Origin: Prorocentrum cordatum
Taxonomy: Eukaryota > Sar > Dinophyceae > Prorocentrales > Prorocentraceae
Direction: 5' to 3'
Assembly: GCA_963575745.1 (NCBI GenBank)
Contig: CAUYUJ010010408.1
Span: 1-20,000 of the forward strand
DNA: 20,000 bases
The notes beneath the pieces are model-generated. The model was not told the origin of the DNA. It searched no databases and was given only the letters and a program-made list of their open reading frames with translations. Below, in pieces: positions 1 through 8,421 of this stretch. Each line of letters starts with the position of its first letter. Within the stretch, counting starts at the first letter, position 1. Both the position numbers and the translations under genes were made by a program.

Positions 1-266
1 CTGTGGGGGCCCTGAATTGTGCCTTCGGGCCAGCTTGCCCGAGTCGGTTTTTTGCTCGCACGGGTGCTCTTGCTCTCCTCCCTCCCAGACCCCGACGTCG
101 TGCTTTTTCCATGGCGTCCACGCCCAGAGGTCCAGACCCACTCCTCGGGGCCAGTTTTTTATCCTGAAGCGGTTTTTGACGGCTCCGACGCCCGGTGAGG
201 CCCCCCCCCCCCAGAGACGGAAAAGAACCGAACTGGAAATGACGAGGGCGGCCTCGGAGGGGGAGC
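1..266. other. Unique sequence, no gene recognised
   Basis: Mixed-composition DNA ahead of the first GGA microsatellite. A frame is open across it, but it runs straight into polyarginine and polyglycine encoded by the microsatellite, so it gives no support for a gene. I see no RNA gene or element end here. Confidence 0.5.
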
Positions 267-592
267 GCGGGGGGAGGAGGAGGAGGAGGAAGAGGAGGAG
301 AAGGAGGAGGAGGAGGAGGAGGAGGAGGAGGAGGAGGAGGAGGAGGAGGAGGAGGAGGAGGAGGAGGAGAAGAAAGCAAGGAGGGGGAGCAGGAGGAGGA
401 GGAGGAGCAGGAGGAGAAGCAGGAGGAGGAGGAGGAGCAGGAGGAGCAGGAGGAGGAGCAGGGGAGGAGGAGGAGAAGGAGGAGGAGGAGGAGGAGGAGG
501 AGGATGAGGAGGAGGAGGAGGAGGAGGAGAGAGGAGGAGGAGGAGGAGGAGGACAAGGAGATGGACAAGGAGGAGGAGGACACTGAGATGGG
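267..592 (+). repeat. GGA/GAG trinucleotide microsatellite, purine on + strand
   Basis: Long, slightly interrupted GGA tract with GCA, GAA and GAT variants. It reads as poly-Arg, poly-Glu or poly-Gly on this strand and as poly-Ser, poly-Pro or poly-Leu on the other, which accounts for the long open frames on both strands. Nearly pure polypurine tracts of this kind can form triplex or G-rich structures. Confidence 0.95.
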
Positions 593-602
593 GGGAGGAG
601 GA

Positions 603-634
603 ATGCCCCTCGAAGCCCGAAGGAAGCAGCCTAC
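603..634 (+). repeat. Dispersed 32-nt segment, copy 1 (other copy at 1140-1171)
   Basis: The segment starts ATGCCCCTCGAAGCCCGAAG and matches 1140-1171 at 29 of 32 positions; the first 20 bases are identical and all three differences are A/G transitions. The other copy lies inside the insert at 1066-1251, so this may be a fragment of the same element. Confidence 0.6.
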
Positions 635-881
635 ATCTCATGGCGCCCACATCGCCGAGCGGACTTCGTTCGGAAAACGATGGGGTGGGCTCGGGGTGTC
701 CTGGATAATTTCGTTCCGGATTTCGAGGTGAATTTCGTGCGTTTTTTTGGCCAGGAATGACGACCCAAAAACATCGACGCGAAACTCACTTCGTATTTCG
801 CTCGCCGCTTGGGGCAAACATCCACGCAGAAATCCACGCATGAATCCGCTGCAGCACGTCTGCAAGGCCGGTGCAATGATA
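635..881. other. Unique sequence between repeats
   Basis: Mixed-composition DNA with several short overlapping open frames on both strands. None shows a recognisable domain and none stands out from the others. I see no promoter or RNA gene. Confidence 0.4.
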
Positions 882-1283
882 CATCCCTCTTGTCGCCATG
901 GCCGCCTCCGCCTCGAAGTTCTGGCGAGAGCCGCGCGAACAGCCGCAACAGATCGGGCTCAGCGGGGGCGCGGGGCTCCTTGCAGCAAGCAGCAGCCAGG
1001 CGTTAGGGACTCCCCCTCCCTGAGGTAGTAGAAGCCTCCCAGATGGGGTCCAAGCAGATGGGGTCCTCAGTATTGTTTACCCGACGCCTATCCCCATCCC
1101 CATCTCGAGCCCGACGATCTCAGCACCCCGATTGGGGATATGCCCCTCGAAGCCCGAAGGGAACGGCCTACTTCCTTATTTACGGGGGTAAATCGGCCAG
1201 TGGGGCCCAGGCCACCCAGGTGGGGATAGGGGTCGTTTTAACGGTGCTTCTGTCGGAGGATCTCGCCGCATCGCCGATGCATC
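882..1283 (+). repeat. Left arm of a large imperfect palindrome, interrupted by an insert
   Basis: Segments 882-1065 and 1252-1283 pair with the reverse complement of the continuous right arm at 1345-1552. Shared landmarks include CTCGAA(G/A)TTCTGGCGAGAGC, ATCGGGCTCAGCGGGGGCGC, CTCCTTGCAG and two successive AGATGGGGTC words. The intervening ~186 bp has no counterpart in the other arm. A short frame beginning at ATG 898 reads MAASASKFWREP, a motif that recurs elsewhere in the window. Confidence 0.85.
1066..1251. mobile_element. Insert with terminal inverted repeats inside the palindrome arm
   Basis: The insert carries near-terminal inverted repeats. Positions 1075-1096 and the reverse complement of 1221-1242 agree at 18 of 22 positions and share the core CCTATCCCCA. 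It is absent from the equivalent place in the opposite arm, which preserves what looks like the empty site. Comparing the arms suggests that GTC (1063-1065 and 1252-1254) may have been duplicated on insertion. No transposase frame is present, so it would be non-autonomous. The 32-nt segment at 1140-1171 lies within it. Confidence 0.6.
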
Positions 1284-1294
1284 GGCGATGCGGC
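1265..1294. repeat. Perfect 30-bp palindrome
   Basis: The half-site GCCGCATCGCCGATG is followed directly by its exact reverse complement with no spacer. The 17-nt word GATGCATCGGCGATGCG from the right half recurs at about 1347-1363. The palindrome lies at the inner edge of the larger inverted repeat. It could extrude a cruciform; it could also bind a dimeric protein, but nothing here shows that. Confidence 0.95.
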
Positions 1295-1344
1295 TCGATG
1301 TGGAGCCCGATTCTCTCCGCGCCGACGGCGCCGATGCTTTGCAG

Positions 1345-1552
1345 ATGCATCGGCGATGCGTCGTGATCTTCCGACCCCATCTACTCGAACCCCATCTAGG
1401 AGGCTTCTATTATCTCAGGGAGTGAGGGCCCCTGACGCCTGGCTGCTGCTTTCTGCAAGGAGCCCTGCGCCCCCGCTGAGCCCGATTTGTTGCAGCTAAG
1501 CGCATGGCTCTCGCCAGAATTTCGAGGTGGAGGCGCCCTTTCGACAAGGATG
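1345..1552 (-). repeat. Right arm of the large imperfect palindrome (uninterrupted)
   Basis: This arm pairs in inverted orientation with 882-1065 plus 1252-1283, leaving a loop of about 61 bp (1284-1344). Divergence is moderate, with many transitions and a few short gaps, so the structure is not recent. The corresponding short peptide on the minus strand reads TSKFWREP and then stops. Confidence 0.85.
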
Positions 1553-1816
1553 CTCGAGCGGGTCCAGCAGAAGCCCCAGATCGGCCGAAATCCATTGCTG
1601 AGTGCTTCTCTTGGGTCGGACTGAAGGAGCGGGCTCAGGAAAGAGGGGGTCATTTCTTCGATGCATCGGTCTCCCGCGCAAGGAGGCGGTGGAGGCCCAG
1701 GGGAATCAGCTAATTACGCGAGCTGATTCGCTAACCTCCCTTTGCTATCCCCCTTTATCCCGACCCGACAATCGACTGCTGACTGCCTCTCAAGACGAGC
1801 CCAGTCTGATCCCAAA
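1553..1816. other. Unique sequence before the second GGA block
   Basis: No recognisable gene. Open frames here continue into the downstream microsatellite and are products of it. Confidence 0.4.
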
Positions 1817-2335
1817 CTCCTCCTCCTCCTCCTCCTCCTCCTCCTGGATCCTCGATCCTCCTTCCCTTCTCTTCCCGAGGAGGAGGAAGAGGAGGAGGAG
1901 GCGGAGGAGGAGGAGGAGGAGGAGGAGGAGGAGGAGGAGGAGGAGGAGAGGTGGAGGAGGAGGAGGAGGAGGTAGGAGCGAGGAGGAGGCACCGGAGGAG
2001 GAGGAGGAGGAGAGGAGGAGGAGGAGAGGAGGAGGAGGAGGGGAGGAGGAGGGAGGAGGAGGAGGAGGAGGACCCGGAGGAGGAGGAGGAGCAGGAGCAA
2101 GGAGAAGGAGGGAGGAGGAGGACGGGAGGAGAGGGACAAGGAGAAGGAGGAGGAGGAGGAGGAGGAGGAGGAGGAGGAGGAGCGAGGATGAGGAGGAGGA
2201 GGAGGAGGAGGGGGGGGGGGGGGGGGGGGGGGGGGGAAAGGAGGATCGCGAAGGAAGAAGAAGAGGAGGACCTCCTCCTCCTTCCTTCCTCCTCCCCTAC
2301 TCCTCTCCTCCTCCTCCTCCTCCTCGATCGTTCCA
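1817..2335. repeat. TCC - GGA - TCC microsatellite with strand switches and a G27 run
   Basis: A short TCC tract (about 1817-1853) is followed by a long GGA tract (about 1877-2270) and then by a TCC tract (about 2268-2330), so purines change strand twice. The switch near 2268-2272 reads GAGGAC then CTCCTCC and can fold back. A homopolymer of 27 G occupies 2210-2236. The poly-Arg, poly-Gly, poly-Ser and poly-Pro frames on both strands are by-products. Confidence 0.95.
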
Positions 2336-2580
2336 CCCTCGATACCTAGAACCTCTCGACCTGGAACCCTCCAACCCTCCTCCCCGACCCATAACTCCCC
2401 CCCCCCGCCGCCCCCAGCAGCTCCTCCGGCGGCCAGACGGTGCCGCCGCCGCCTCTGCTTGCGAAGGGCCCGCACCACGGCGCCCCGGAGGCGGACGCGG
2501 CGAGGCCCCTCCCCCCCCCTGCCTGCGGCATCAACCGAGAGCGATGAGCGCTGTGCTGCCCTGGCCGCCAGCCGCGGGGG
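2336..2580. other. GC-rich unique sequence between microsatellites
   Basis: C-rich DNA with CCGCCGCCCCCAGCAGCTC at about 2405, a word that also appears near 12019. Low-complexity GC-rich sequence makes this weak evidence of homology. No gene recognised. Confidence 0.4.
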
Positions 2581-2822
2581 CAACTCCTCCTCCCTCCTCC
2601 TCCCTCCTCCTCCTCCTCCTTCTCCTCGTCCTCCTCCTCTACCTCTTCTATCTCCTCTACCTCTTCTACCTCCTCTACCTCTTCTACCTCCTCTACCTCT
2701 TCTACCTCATCTACCTTATCCTCCTCCTCCTCCTTCTCCTAAGTCTCCACCTTCACGCCTACCTCCTCCTCCTCCTCCTCCTCCTCCTCCTCCTCCTCCT
2801 CCTCCTCCTCCTCCTCCTCCTA
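2581..2822. repeat. TCC microsatellite flanking an 18-bp minisatellite
   Basis: TCC tracts at about 2581-2632 and 2720-2822 flank 4.8 copies of an 18-bp unit, CCTCCTCTACCTCTTCTA, at 2633-2719. On the + strand the unit encodes a six-residue Leu/Tyr/Phe repeat (LYLFYL). The unit looks derived from the surrounding TCC repeat by substitution and re-amplification. Confidence 0.9.
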
Positions 2823-3535
2823 GGAGGCGACGACATCGGGGCTCGAGGGACAGGGGTCAATGCAAGCAGGGGTCAGCCAGAGCACTGGAGCTTGCGGGAT
2901 CCTGCAAAACCAGGTGTTCACTGACCCAGGATAGCGCGCAGGATCCTGCAGGATACTGCGAGGCCCGACTGAACCACCACCAGCACCACCAGCAGTAAGC
3001 CGAGCATCCAGCGGGACGCATGTGCAGAAGAGGGCGCGATTGGCCCGATTGAACTGGGTTTGTATTCACTCGGGTCAGTGCGTCCCCGAGACGACGCTCG
3101 TGCGGTAGCAGATCATGGAAAGTGTCGCACGGTTGGCATGCGCAGCTTGCTGAAGCCGCCGAGATGGCGCCGGTGCAGCCGGCCGGGGCCCTGCAGGGTA
3201 GTTTCGCCGAGGTCGAGACCCCAGTTCCGCAACAGCAGATTTGGGGTCGACACCGTTTTTGGATCTTGGGTTCCAGAGGCGCGGCACTAGTGGGAGCCGT
3301 GTGTCCTGGTAGTTTCCGTCGTTGGCGTGCATTAGCGTGCGCTAGCGTCTGGTCATCGATATGAGAGCGCCGACTCAGCGTCGATGGGCGTCGACTTAGC
3401 GTCGAGTCGACTAGCTTCGATTATGATTCGATCCGCAAGAGCAAACAAGATGGTATGACAGGCTCCCATAAGTTGCCGCATAACCATTGGAGTATCTTTG
3501 TAGCACCCCACAGTTGCTGATAGGAGTGAGGGCGT
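2823..3535. other. Mostly unique sequence, no gene recognised
   Basis: Contains a few short words such as GGATCCTGCA repeated at about 2899 and 2941, and a loose 21-bp duplication (CGACTCAGCGTCGA / CGACTTAGCGTCGA) around 3371-3405. The stretch 3122-3364 has an open + frame with balanced composition, but it begins at a GTG, has no recognisable domain and could be chance. Confidence 0.4.
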
Positions 3536-3617
3536 GGGTGCGGGGTGGGTCGCGGGTCGGGTCGGGGGGCGGGTCGCGGGATGGGTCGCGGGCTGGGTCG
3601 CGGGGCGTGTCGCGGTG
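3536..3617 (+). repeat. Short GC-rich tandem repeat (GGGTCGCGGG-type)
   Basis: About eight imperfect copies of a 10-12 bp unit, GGGTCGCGGG with variants. On the minus strand it reads as an RDP-rich peptide. The regular G runs could support a quadruplex on the + strand. Confidence 0.85.
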
Positions 3618-3870
3618 AGACGACGACAACAACGACGCAGTAACAATCCACACCGCGGAACCCCAGACTTCAGCCACGCGGAACCTCACAAGGGACGGTG
3701 AATGACCGTTCGGCCCCCCCCACTCTGGAGACAGACACCGATGCCGCCGCTCGTCCTGGAGAGCCCCGAGATCTTCATCGACGTGACTTTTCCAAGCGGC
3801 ATTCTGTCTTCGATTTTGGTTCGGGACCCGTTGCCGTGCCCCAGGGCCATCAAGAGCGGATCTGGGGTTA
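3618..3870. other. Unique segment with an open + frame ending in the mobile-element end
   Basis: A frame opens at ATG 3702 and runs to 3956, with balanced composition around PEIFIDVTFPSGILSS. Its last ~28 codons lie inside the inverted-repeat element that starts at 3871. No domain is recognisable. It could be an exon remnant or chance; I do not call it a gene. Confidence 0.3.
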
Positions 3871-3957
3871 AGTCGGGCATGTCTCCCTACAGGAGGAGCA
3901 TTGAATGTTCAAGAATTGGGAAAATAATCAGGGGACGATTCGTCGTGATCTGCTGAC
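3871..3957 (+). mobile_element. Left end of a short inverted-repeat element (copy 1, partial)
   Basis: Begins AGTCGGGCATGTCTCCCTAC directly after a TA dinucleotide and matches the left ~85 bp of the complete copy at 17250-17403. Shared inner landmarks are GAAT(G/A)TTCAAGA and GACGATT(C/T)GTCGTG. No matching right end follows, so the copy is truncated or its other half has diverged. Confidence 0.75.
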
Positions 3958-4070
3958 AATGTTTGATGGTTCCCAACCCTCCCTTGGCTCCCGTTTTGAA
4001 GAGAGCAGTGGTGTCGCCAGCTCCCTGGTCCTTCTCCTCCCGCCCTCTGTCCCCCTCTCATGAAGCGAAG

Positions 4071-4668
4071 CTGTCGCCACTTTCGAGGGCTGCCGGGGGG
4101 AGCCCGCACAGCGGGGCCCCACGCGGACGCAAAGGGGACCCCGCCATCCCTGGGGGGCTGCGGAGTGTGAAACTGTTGCCATTTTCGAGGGCTGCTGAAG
4201 GAGCCCGCACAGCGGGGTTCCACGCGGACCCAAAGGGGACCGCGCCATCCCTGAGGGGCTGCGAAGTGTGAAACTGTTGCAATCTTCGATGGGGTTGGGG
4301 GAGCCCGCACAGCGGGGCCCCACGCGGACCCAAACGAGACCTCGCCTTCCAGGGGGGCTGCGAAGTGTGAAACCGTCGCCATTTTTGGGCCTCACGCGGA
4401 CCCAAACGGGACCTCGCCATCCTTGGGGGGCTGCGAAGTGTGAAACTGTCGCCATTTTCGAGGGCTGCTGGGTGAGCCCGCACAGTGGGGCCCCACGCGG
4501 AAACAAACGGGACCTCGCCATTCTTGTGGGGCTGCGAAGTGTGAAACTGTCGCCACTTTCGAGGGCTGCCGGGGGGAGCCCGCACAGCGGGGTCCCACGC
4601 GGACCCAAACGGGACCTCGCCATCCTTGGCGGACTGCGATGTGTGAATCTGTCGCGATTTTCGAGGGG
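4071..4668 (-). repeat. Tandem repeat family A, array 1 (~101-bp unit, ~7 units)
   Basis: The unit is about 101 bp with landmarks TTTCGAGGGCTGCTGGGG, AGCCCGCACAGCGGGGCCCC, ACGCGGACCCAAACGGGACC and CTGCGAAGTGTGAAACTGTC. Spacings of GTGTGA at about 4165, 4266 and 4365 confirm the period. One unit (about 4366-4438) is only ~73 bp, having lost the stretch between the TTTT and GGGCC landmarks. The array breaks off inside TTTCGAGGG at a GGA tract. Confidence 0.95.
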
Positions 4669-4671
4669 TGG

Positions 4672-4793
4672 AGGATGAGCAGGAGGAGGAGGAGGAGGAG
4701 GAGGAGGAGGATGAGGAGGAGGAGGAGGAGGAAGGAGGAGGAGGGAGGGGAGGAGGGAGGAGGAGGAGGAGGAGGAGGAGGAGGAGGCGGGCC
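4672..4793 (+). repeat. GGA microsatellite at the break in family A
   Basis: GGA tract with GAT and GAA variants. It starts directly where the family A unit is interrupted, so the microsatellite and the following unique DNA appear to have replaced part of a unit. The family resumes at 5425 about 40 unit positions further on. Confidence 0.9.
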
Positions 4794-5424
4794 TACGGCC
4801 CCTGGCGGGCCGCGAGGCCGAAAGACGACCGATGGGGGACCTCGGGGGTCCGGGGCCCGCTTTCTTCAAGGCGCGCTTCCGCCGTGGCGAAGGACACGCA
4901 GGCCCGAGCGACGACGAGAGCGGCCGCCGGAGACGGGCGGAGGCAGGGCGGGGGACGGCGGCGACGACGGCGACAGAGGGGGAGGACCACCCGCCTGGCT
5001 CAGGTCGGACGACGGGCCGGGGAAGGAACGAGGGGGTCGCAGAGCCTGCCGCGCGCAGCCGGTTTCGGTCGCCCCGCCGAGGGGCCAGTCCTCGGCGCAT
5101 GGCCGCTTTCGGCGCCGGGAGGTGCCTGGAACGTCGGCGACGTGAGCTGCTCGGCAAATCCCCCCCCGTTGCTGCGCCCCACTTTCGTCCAGCCCGCCTT
5201 GCCCGCAGGCCCGCATCGGTTGGACAGAAAGAGGGCTCGCTCTCGCCTCCACCCCCACCCTGCCCCTCGTCAGCGGCCGGGCGTCGGCGCTAATCACCAG
5301 CGCCGCCCCGTTGATTTTCAATCTGGCGGGCGCCTCCCCGCGATTCGCCCAAGCAGGGGGATTTATCAAAAAGAAGAAAACAAAAACGCGCCCCCCACGG
5401 ATTTGTTCTCCACAAGCTGACATT
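4794..5424. other. GC-rich unique segment between the two family A arrays
   Basis: CpG-rich DNA with overlapping open frames on both strands encoding Arg/Gly/Pro-rich sequence. None has a recognisable domain. The last ~90 bp is more A-rich (AAAAAGAAGAAAACAAAAAC near 5369). It could be an inserted segment or old flanking DNA; I cannot tell which. Confidence 0.45.
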
Positions 5425-7378
5425 GTAAACGGGACCTCGCCATCCCTGGGGGATTGCGAAGTGTGAGACCGTCGTCTCTTTTGAGGGCTGGTGGGGGAGC
5501 CCGCACAGTGGGGTTCCATGCGCAACCAAATTGGACCCCGCCATCCCTGAGGAGCTGCGGAGTGTGAGAACTTTCGCCGCTTTCGAGGGCTGCTGGGGGA
5601 GCCCGCACAGCGGGGCCCCACGCGGACCCAGACGACCTCGCCTTCCAGGAGGGCTGCGAAGTGTAAAATTGTCGCCGTTTTGGGGCCCCACGCGGGCCCA
5701 AACCGCACCTCTCCATCCGTGGGGGGCGGCGAAGTATAAAAATTGTCGCCGCTTTCGAGGGCTGCTGGGGGAACCCGCACACCAGGGCTCCACGCGGACC
5801 CAAACGGGACCTCGCCATCCCTGGGGGGCTGCGAAATTTGAAAGTATCGTGATTTTCGAGGGCTGCCAGGGGAGCCCGCACAGCGGGACAGCGGGGTCCC
5901 ACGCGGACCCAAACGTGACCAACCCAGCTCTGGGGGGCTGCGAGGTGTGAAACCGTCGCCACTTTCGAGGGCTGCTGGGGGAGCCCGCGCAGCGGGGTTC
6001 CGCGCACATCCAAACGGGACCTCGCCGTTCCTGGGGGGCCGTGGCGTTGGAAACTATCGCCATTTTCGAGGGCTGTTGGGGGAACCCGCGCAGTGTGGCC
6101 CCACGTGGACCCGAACGGGACCTCGCCATCCCTGGGGGGTTGCGAACTATGAAATTGTCGCTACTTTCGAGGGCTGCATGGGGGGCGCGGGGCCCCACGC
6201 ACATCAAAACGGGACCCCGCCATCCTTGAGGGGGGCTGTGAAGTGTCGCGTTGTCGCCAGTGTCGATGGCTGCTGGGGGAGCCCGCATACCGGGGCCCCA
6301 CGCGGACCCAAACGATCCCTGGGGGGCTGCGAACAGTGAAATTGTTGCCACTTTCGAGGGCTGCTGGGGGAGCCCGCACAGTGGTGTTCCACGCACATCC
6401 AGACGGGACCCCGCCATCCGTAGGGGGCTGCGAAGCGTGAAATTGTCGCCACTTTCGAGGTCTGCCAGGGGAGCCCGCACAATGGGGTCCCACGCGGACC
6501 CTAACGGGACCAACCCATCCCTGGGGGGCTGCAAAGTGTGAAACCGTCGCCACTTGGGCTGCTGGGGGAGCCCGCGCACCAGGGCCCTACGCGGACCCAA
6601 ACGGGACCTCGCCATCCTTGGGGGGCTGCGACGTGTGAGTGTGTCGCCACTTTCGAGGGCTGTTGGAGGAGTCCGCGCAGTGTGGCCCCACGTAGACCCA
6701 AACTGGATCTCGCCATCCCTGAGGGGTTGCGAAGTGTGAAACTGTCGCCACTCTCCAGGGCTGCTGGGGGAGGTTAAGCACAGTGGGGCCCCACGTGGAT
6801 TCAAACATGACCTCGCCATCCCTGGGGTCTGCGAAGTGTGAAACCGTCCCCACTTTCGAGGGCTGCTGGGGGAGCCCGCACAGCGGGCTTCCACGCACAT
6901 CCAAGCTGGACCCCGCCATCCCTGAGGGGCTGCGAAGTGTGAACGTTGCCGCCGCTTTCGAGGGCTGCCGGGAGAGCCAACGCAGTGGGCCCCAACGCAG
7001 ATCCAAACGGGTCTTCGCCTTTTTCGGGGGGGGGTCTGCGAAATGTTAAACTGTCGCCACTTTTGAGGGCTGCTGGTGGGGCCAACGCAGTGGGCCCCAA
7101 CGCAGATCCAAACGGGTCCTCGCCTTCTTCGGGGGGGCTCTGCGAAGTGTTAAACTGTCACCATTTTTAAGGGCTGCTGGTGGGGCCAACGCAGTGGGGT
7201 GCCACGTATATCCAAACGTGACCAACCTATCCCTGGGAGGCTGAAGTGTGAAACAGTCGCCACATTAGAGGGCTGTTGGGCGGGGCAGCACAGTGGGGTC
7301 CCGCGCAGATCCAATCGGGACCTCGCCATCACTTGGGGGCCGCGAAGTGTGAATCTGTCGCCTTTTTCTAGGGCTGGC
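5425..7378 (-). repeat. Tandem repeat family A, array 2 (~101-bp unit, ~20 units)
   Basis: Resumes within the unit at AAACGGGACCTCGCC and continues as about 20 diverged copies. It includes a truncated ~73-bp unit around 5660-5735 and a sub-variant group at about 6955-7200 in which AGCCCGCACAGCGG is replaced by GCCAACGCAGTGGG. The consensus has no stop codon in any minus-strand frame, which explains the overlapping minus-strand open frames, the longest about 536 codons at 5290-6900. The period is not a multiple of three, so the encoded peptide changes frame at every unit; a protein-coding role is unlikely. Confidence 0.95.
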
Positions 7379-7647
7379 GGCGCGCCTGCGCGCGTTTGGT
7401 GCTCGCACTAGGAAGTGCAGGGAGGAAGCGGAGAGGCTGGCGGGCGAGCTATGCCTTGACTCCTTTTTGCACTAGTAACAGTAACTTTTAATTTTCCGAG
7501 GGGCTGCAGCAACGCGGAACGCTGACCGCGCAGGTGTTGAGCATTTCGCCATGGACAAAACGCGACGCCTCATTGGGTGATTGCGTCTCCGCCTGGGTAA
7601 GCTTGTCTTGCCCATGCTCCATCATTTCGCTGCTTCTGCCGAGGTGA
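7379..7647. other. Unique sequence after family A
   Basis: Starts GGCGGCGCGCCTGCGCGCG, sharing CGGCGCGCCTGCGC with the region after family B (about 13808). No gene recognised. Confidence 0.35.
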
Positions 7648-8421
7648 TTGTTCTTCAGCCCCGATGTCTTCCTTTTGCTTCCCCTTCCCAGTGCAACAGT
7701 GCACTGCCTCCTGGCCTTTTGTGCCTTTGTTCCGCGCGTCGGCCACGCACACTTCGCACGATATAGATATCCGCCGTGCACCATCCAATGCAGTGTTGCT
7801 GTCGCGCTATGGTCGGCACACCTTATACCAGCCCTTGGTGCCGATGGGTTGGGTACGTCGCAGGATAGCTTTTCTTTCAAAGCCTGCCAGTGGGAGGACG
7901 TGCCCAGCCTCAGTCTGGGGCAAAGGTGTGGCCCCAGGGACGGGGTCGGAACCCCTGAGGCCGCGATGTGGTCTAACAGGATATCGGCGCTTCGGTGCCC
8001 GCGTCACCACGGCTGCAGTTACTGGTCAGTGCGCACCCTGGGACAGCTCCTGGGGGCAGCGGCATCGACACCTTGTGCCCCCCCCATCCAGTCGGACCGA
8101 GGTATGGAATCGAGGTCGGCTCGGGGAGAGTGCCCAGATCTTCTTCGTGTTTGTTGGTCCTGTGCATCTTGGGGAGGGCACCCTTGGCTGTTCTATGTGT
8201 TTTGGACGGCGGGATGTCTCATGGTCTTGGTGAATGTTCTGCTGGCTTGGGTCCGATTGTACTTTTTGGACCCCCCATACGTCGGCGACGGCGGCAACGT
8301 CGTCTCTGAGGCTGTGGGTACTTCTGGGGGGGATTCGTCGCTACGGCTTGAGGCATATCGCAAACCTGCCCACGAGTGGCCGCGGAAGGTGTGGTTTCAG
8401 AGGGCAGGTCTTGAGCGTTAA
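7648..8421 (+). CDS. Unrecognised open frame with one predicted membrane segment (weak candidate)
   Basis: I do not recognise this frame. It is open for 258 codons between TGA at 7645-7647 and TAA at 8419-8421. The first ATG is at 7966, so an ATG-initiated product would be 151 residues; in a eukaryote the upstream part could instead be an exon continuation. Composition is balanced and free of the low complexity seen elsewhere. Near residue 180 of the open frame (nt about 8185-8268) there is a strongly hydrophobic segment, LFYVFWTAGCLMVLVNVLLA, followed by WVRLYFL, which fits a single transmembrane helix. The tail is charged and polar. The pattern faintly recalls the last helix of ion-channel-type proteins, but there is too little to assign a family. 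Two other + frames are also open across parts of this stretch, so chance remains a real possibility. Confidence 0.2.
   Translation: MFFSPDVFLLLPLPSATVHCLLAFCAFVPRVGHAHFARYRYPPCTIQCSVAVALWSAHLIPALGADGLGTSQDSFSFKACQWEDVPSLSLGQRCGPRDGVGTPEAAMWSNRISALRCPRHHGCSYWSVRTLGQLLGAAASTPCAPPIQSDRGMESRSARGECPDLLRVCWSCASWGGHPWLFYVFWTAGCLMVLVNVLLAWVRLYFLDPPYVGDGGNVVSEAVGTSGGDSSLRLEAYRKPAHEWPRKVWFQRAGLER

Noticed and set aside
1602-2924. 440-codon + frame with poly-Arg, poly-Gly and poly-Leu
   Set aside because: Generated by GGA and TCC microsatellites; the unique parts show no domain.
3928-5157. 409-codon minus frame across family A, the GGA tract and the GC-rich segment
   Set aside because: It passes through a 101-bp tandem repeat in shifting phase and a microsatellite, so the frame is a composition effect.
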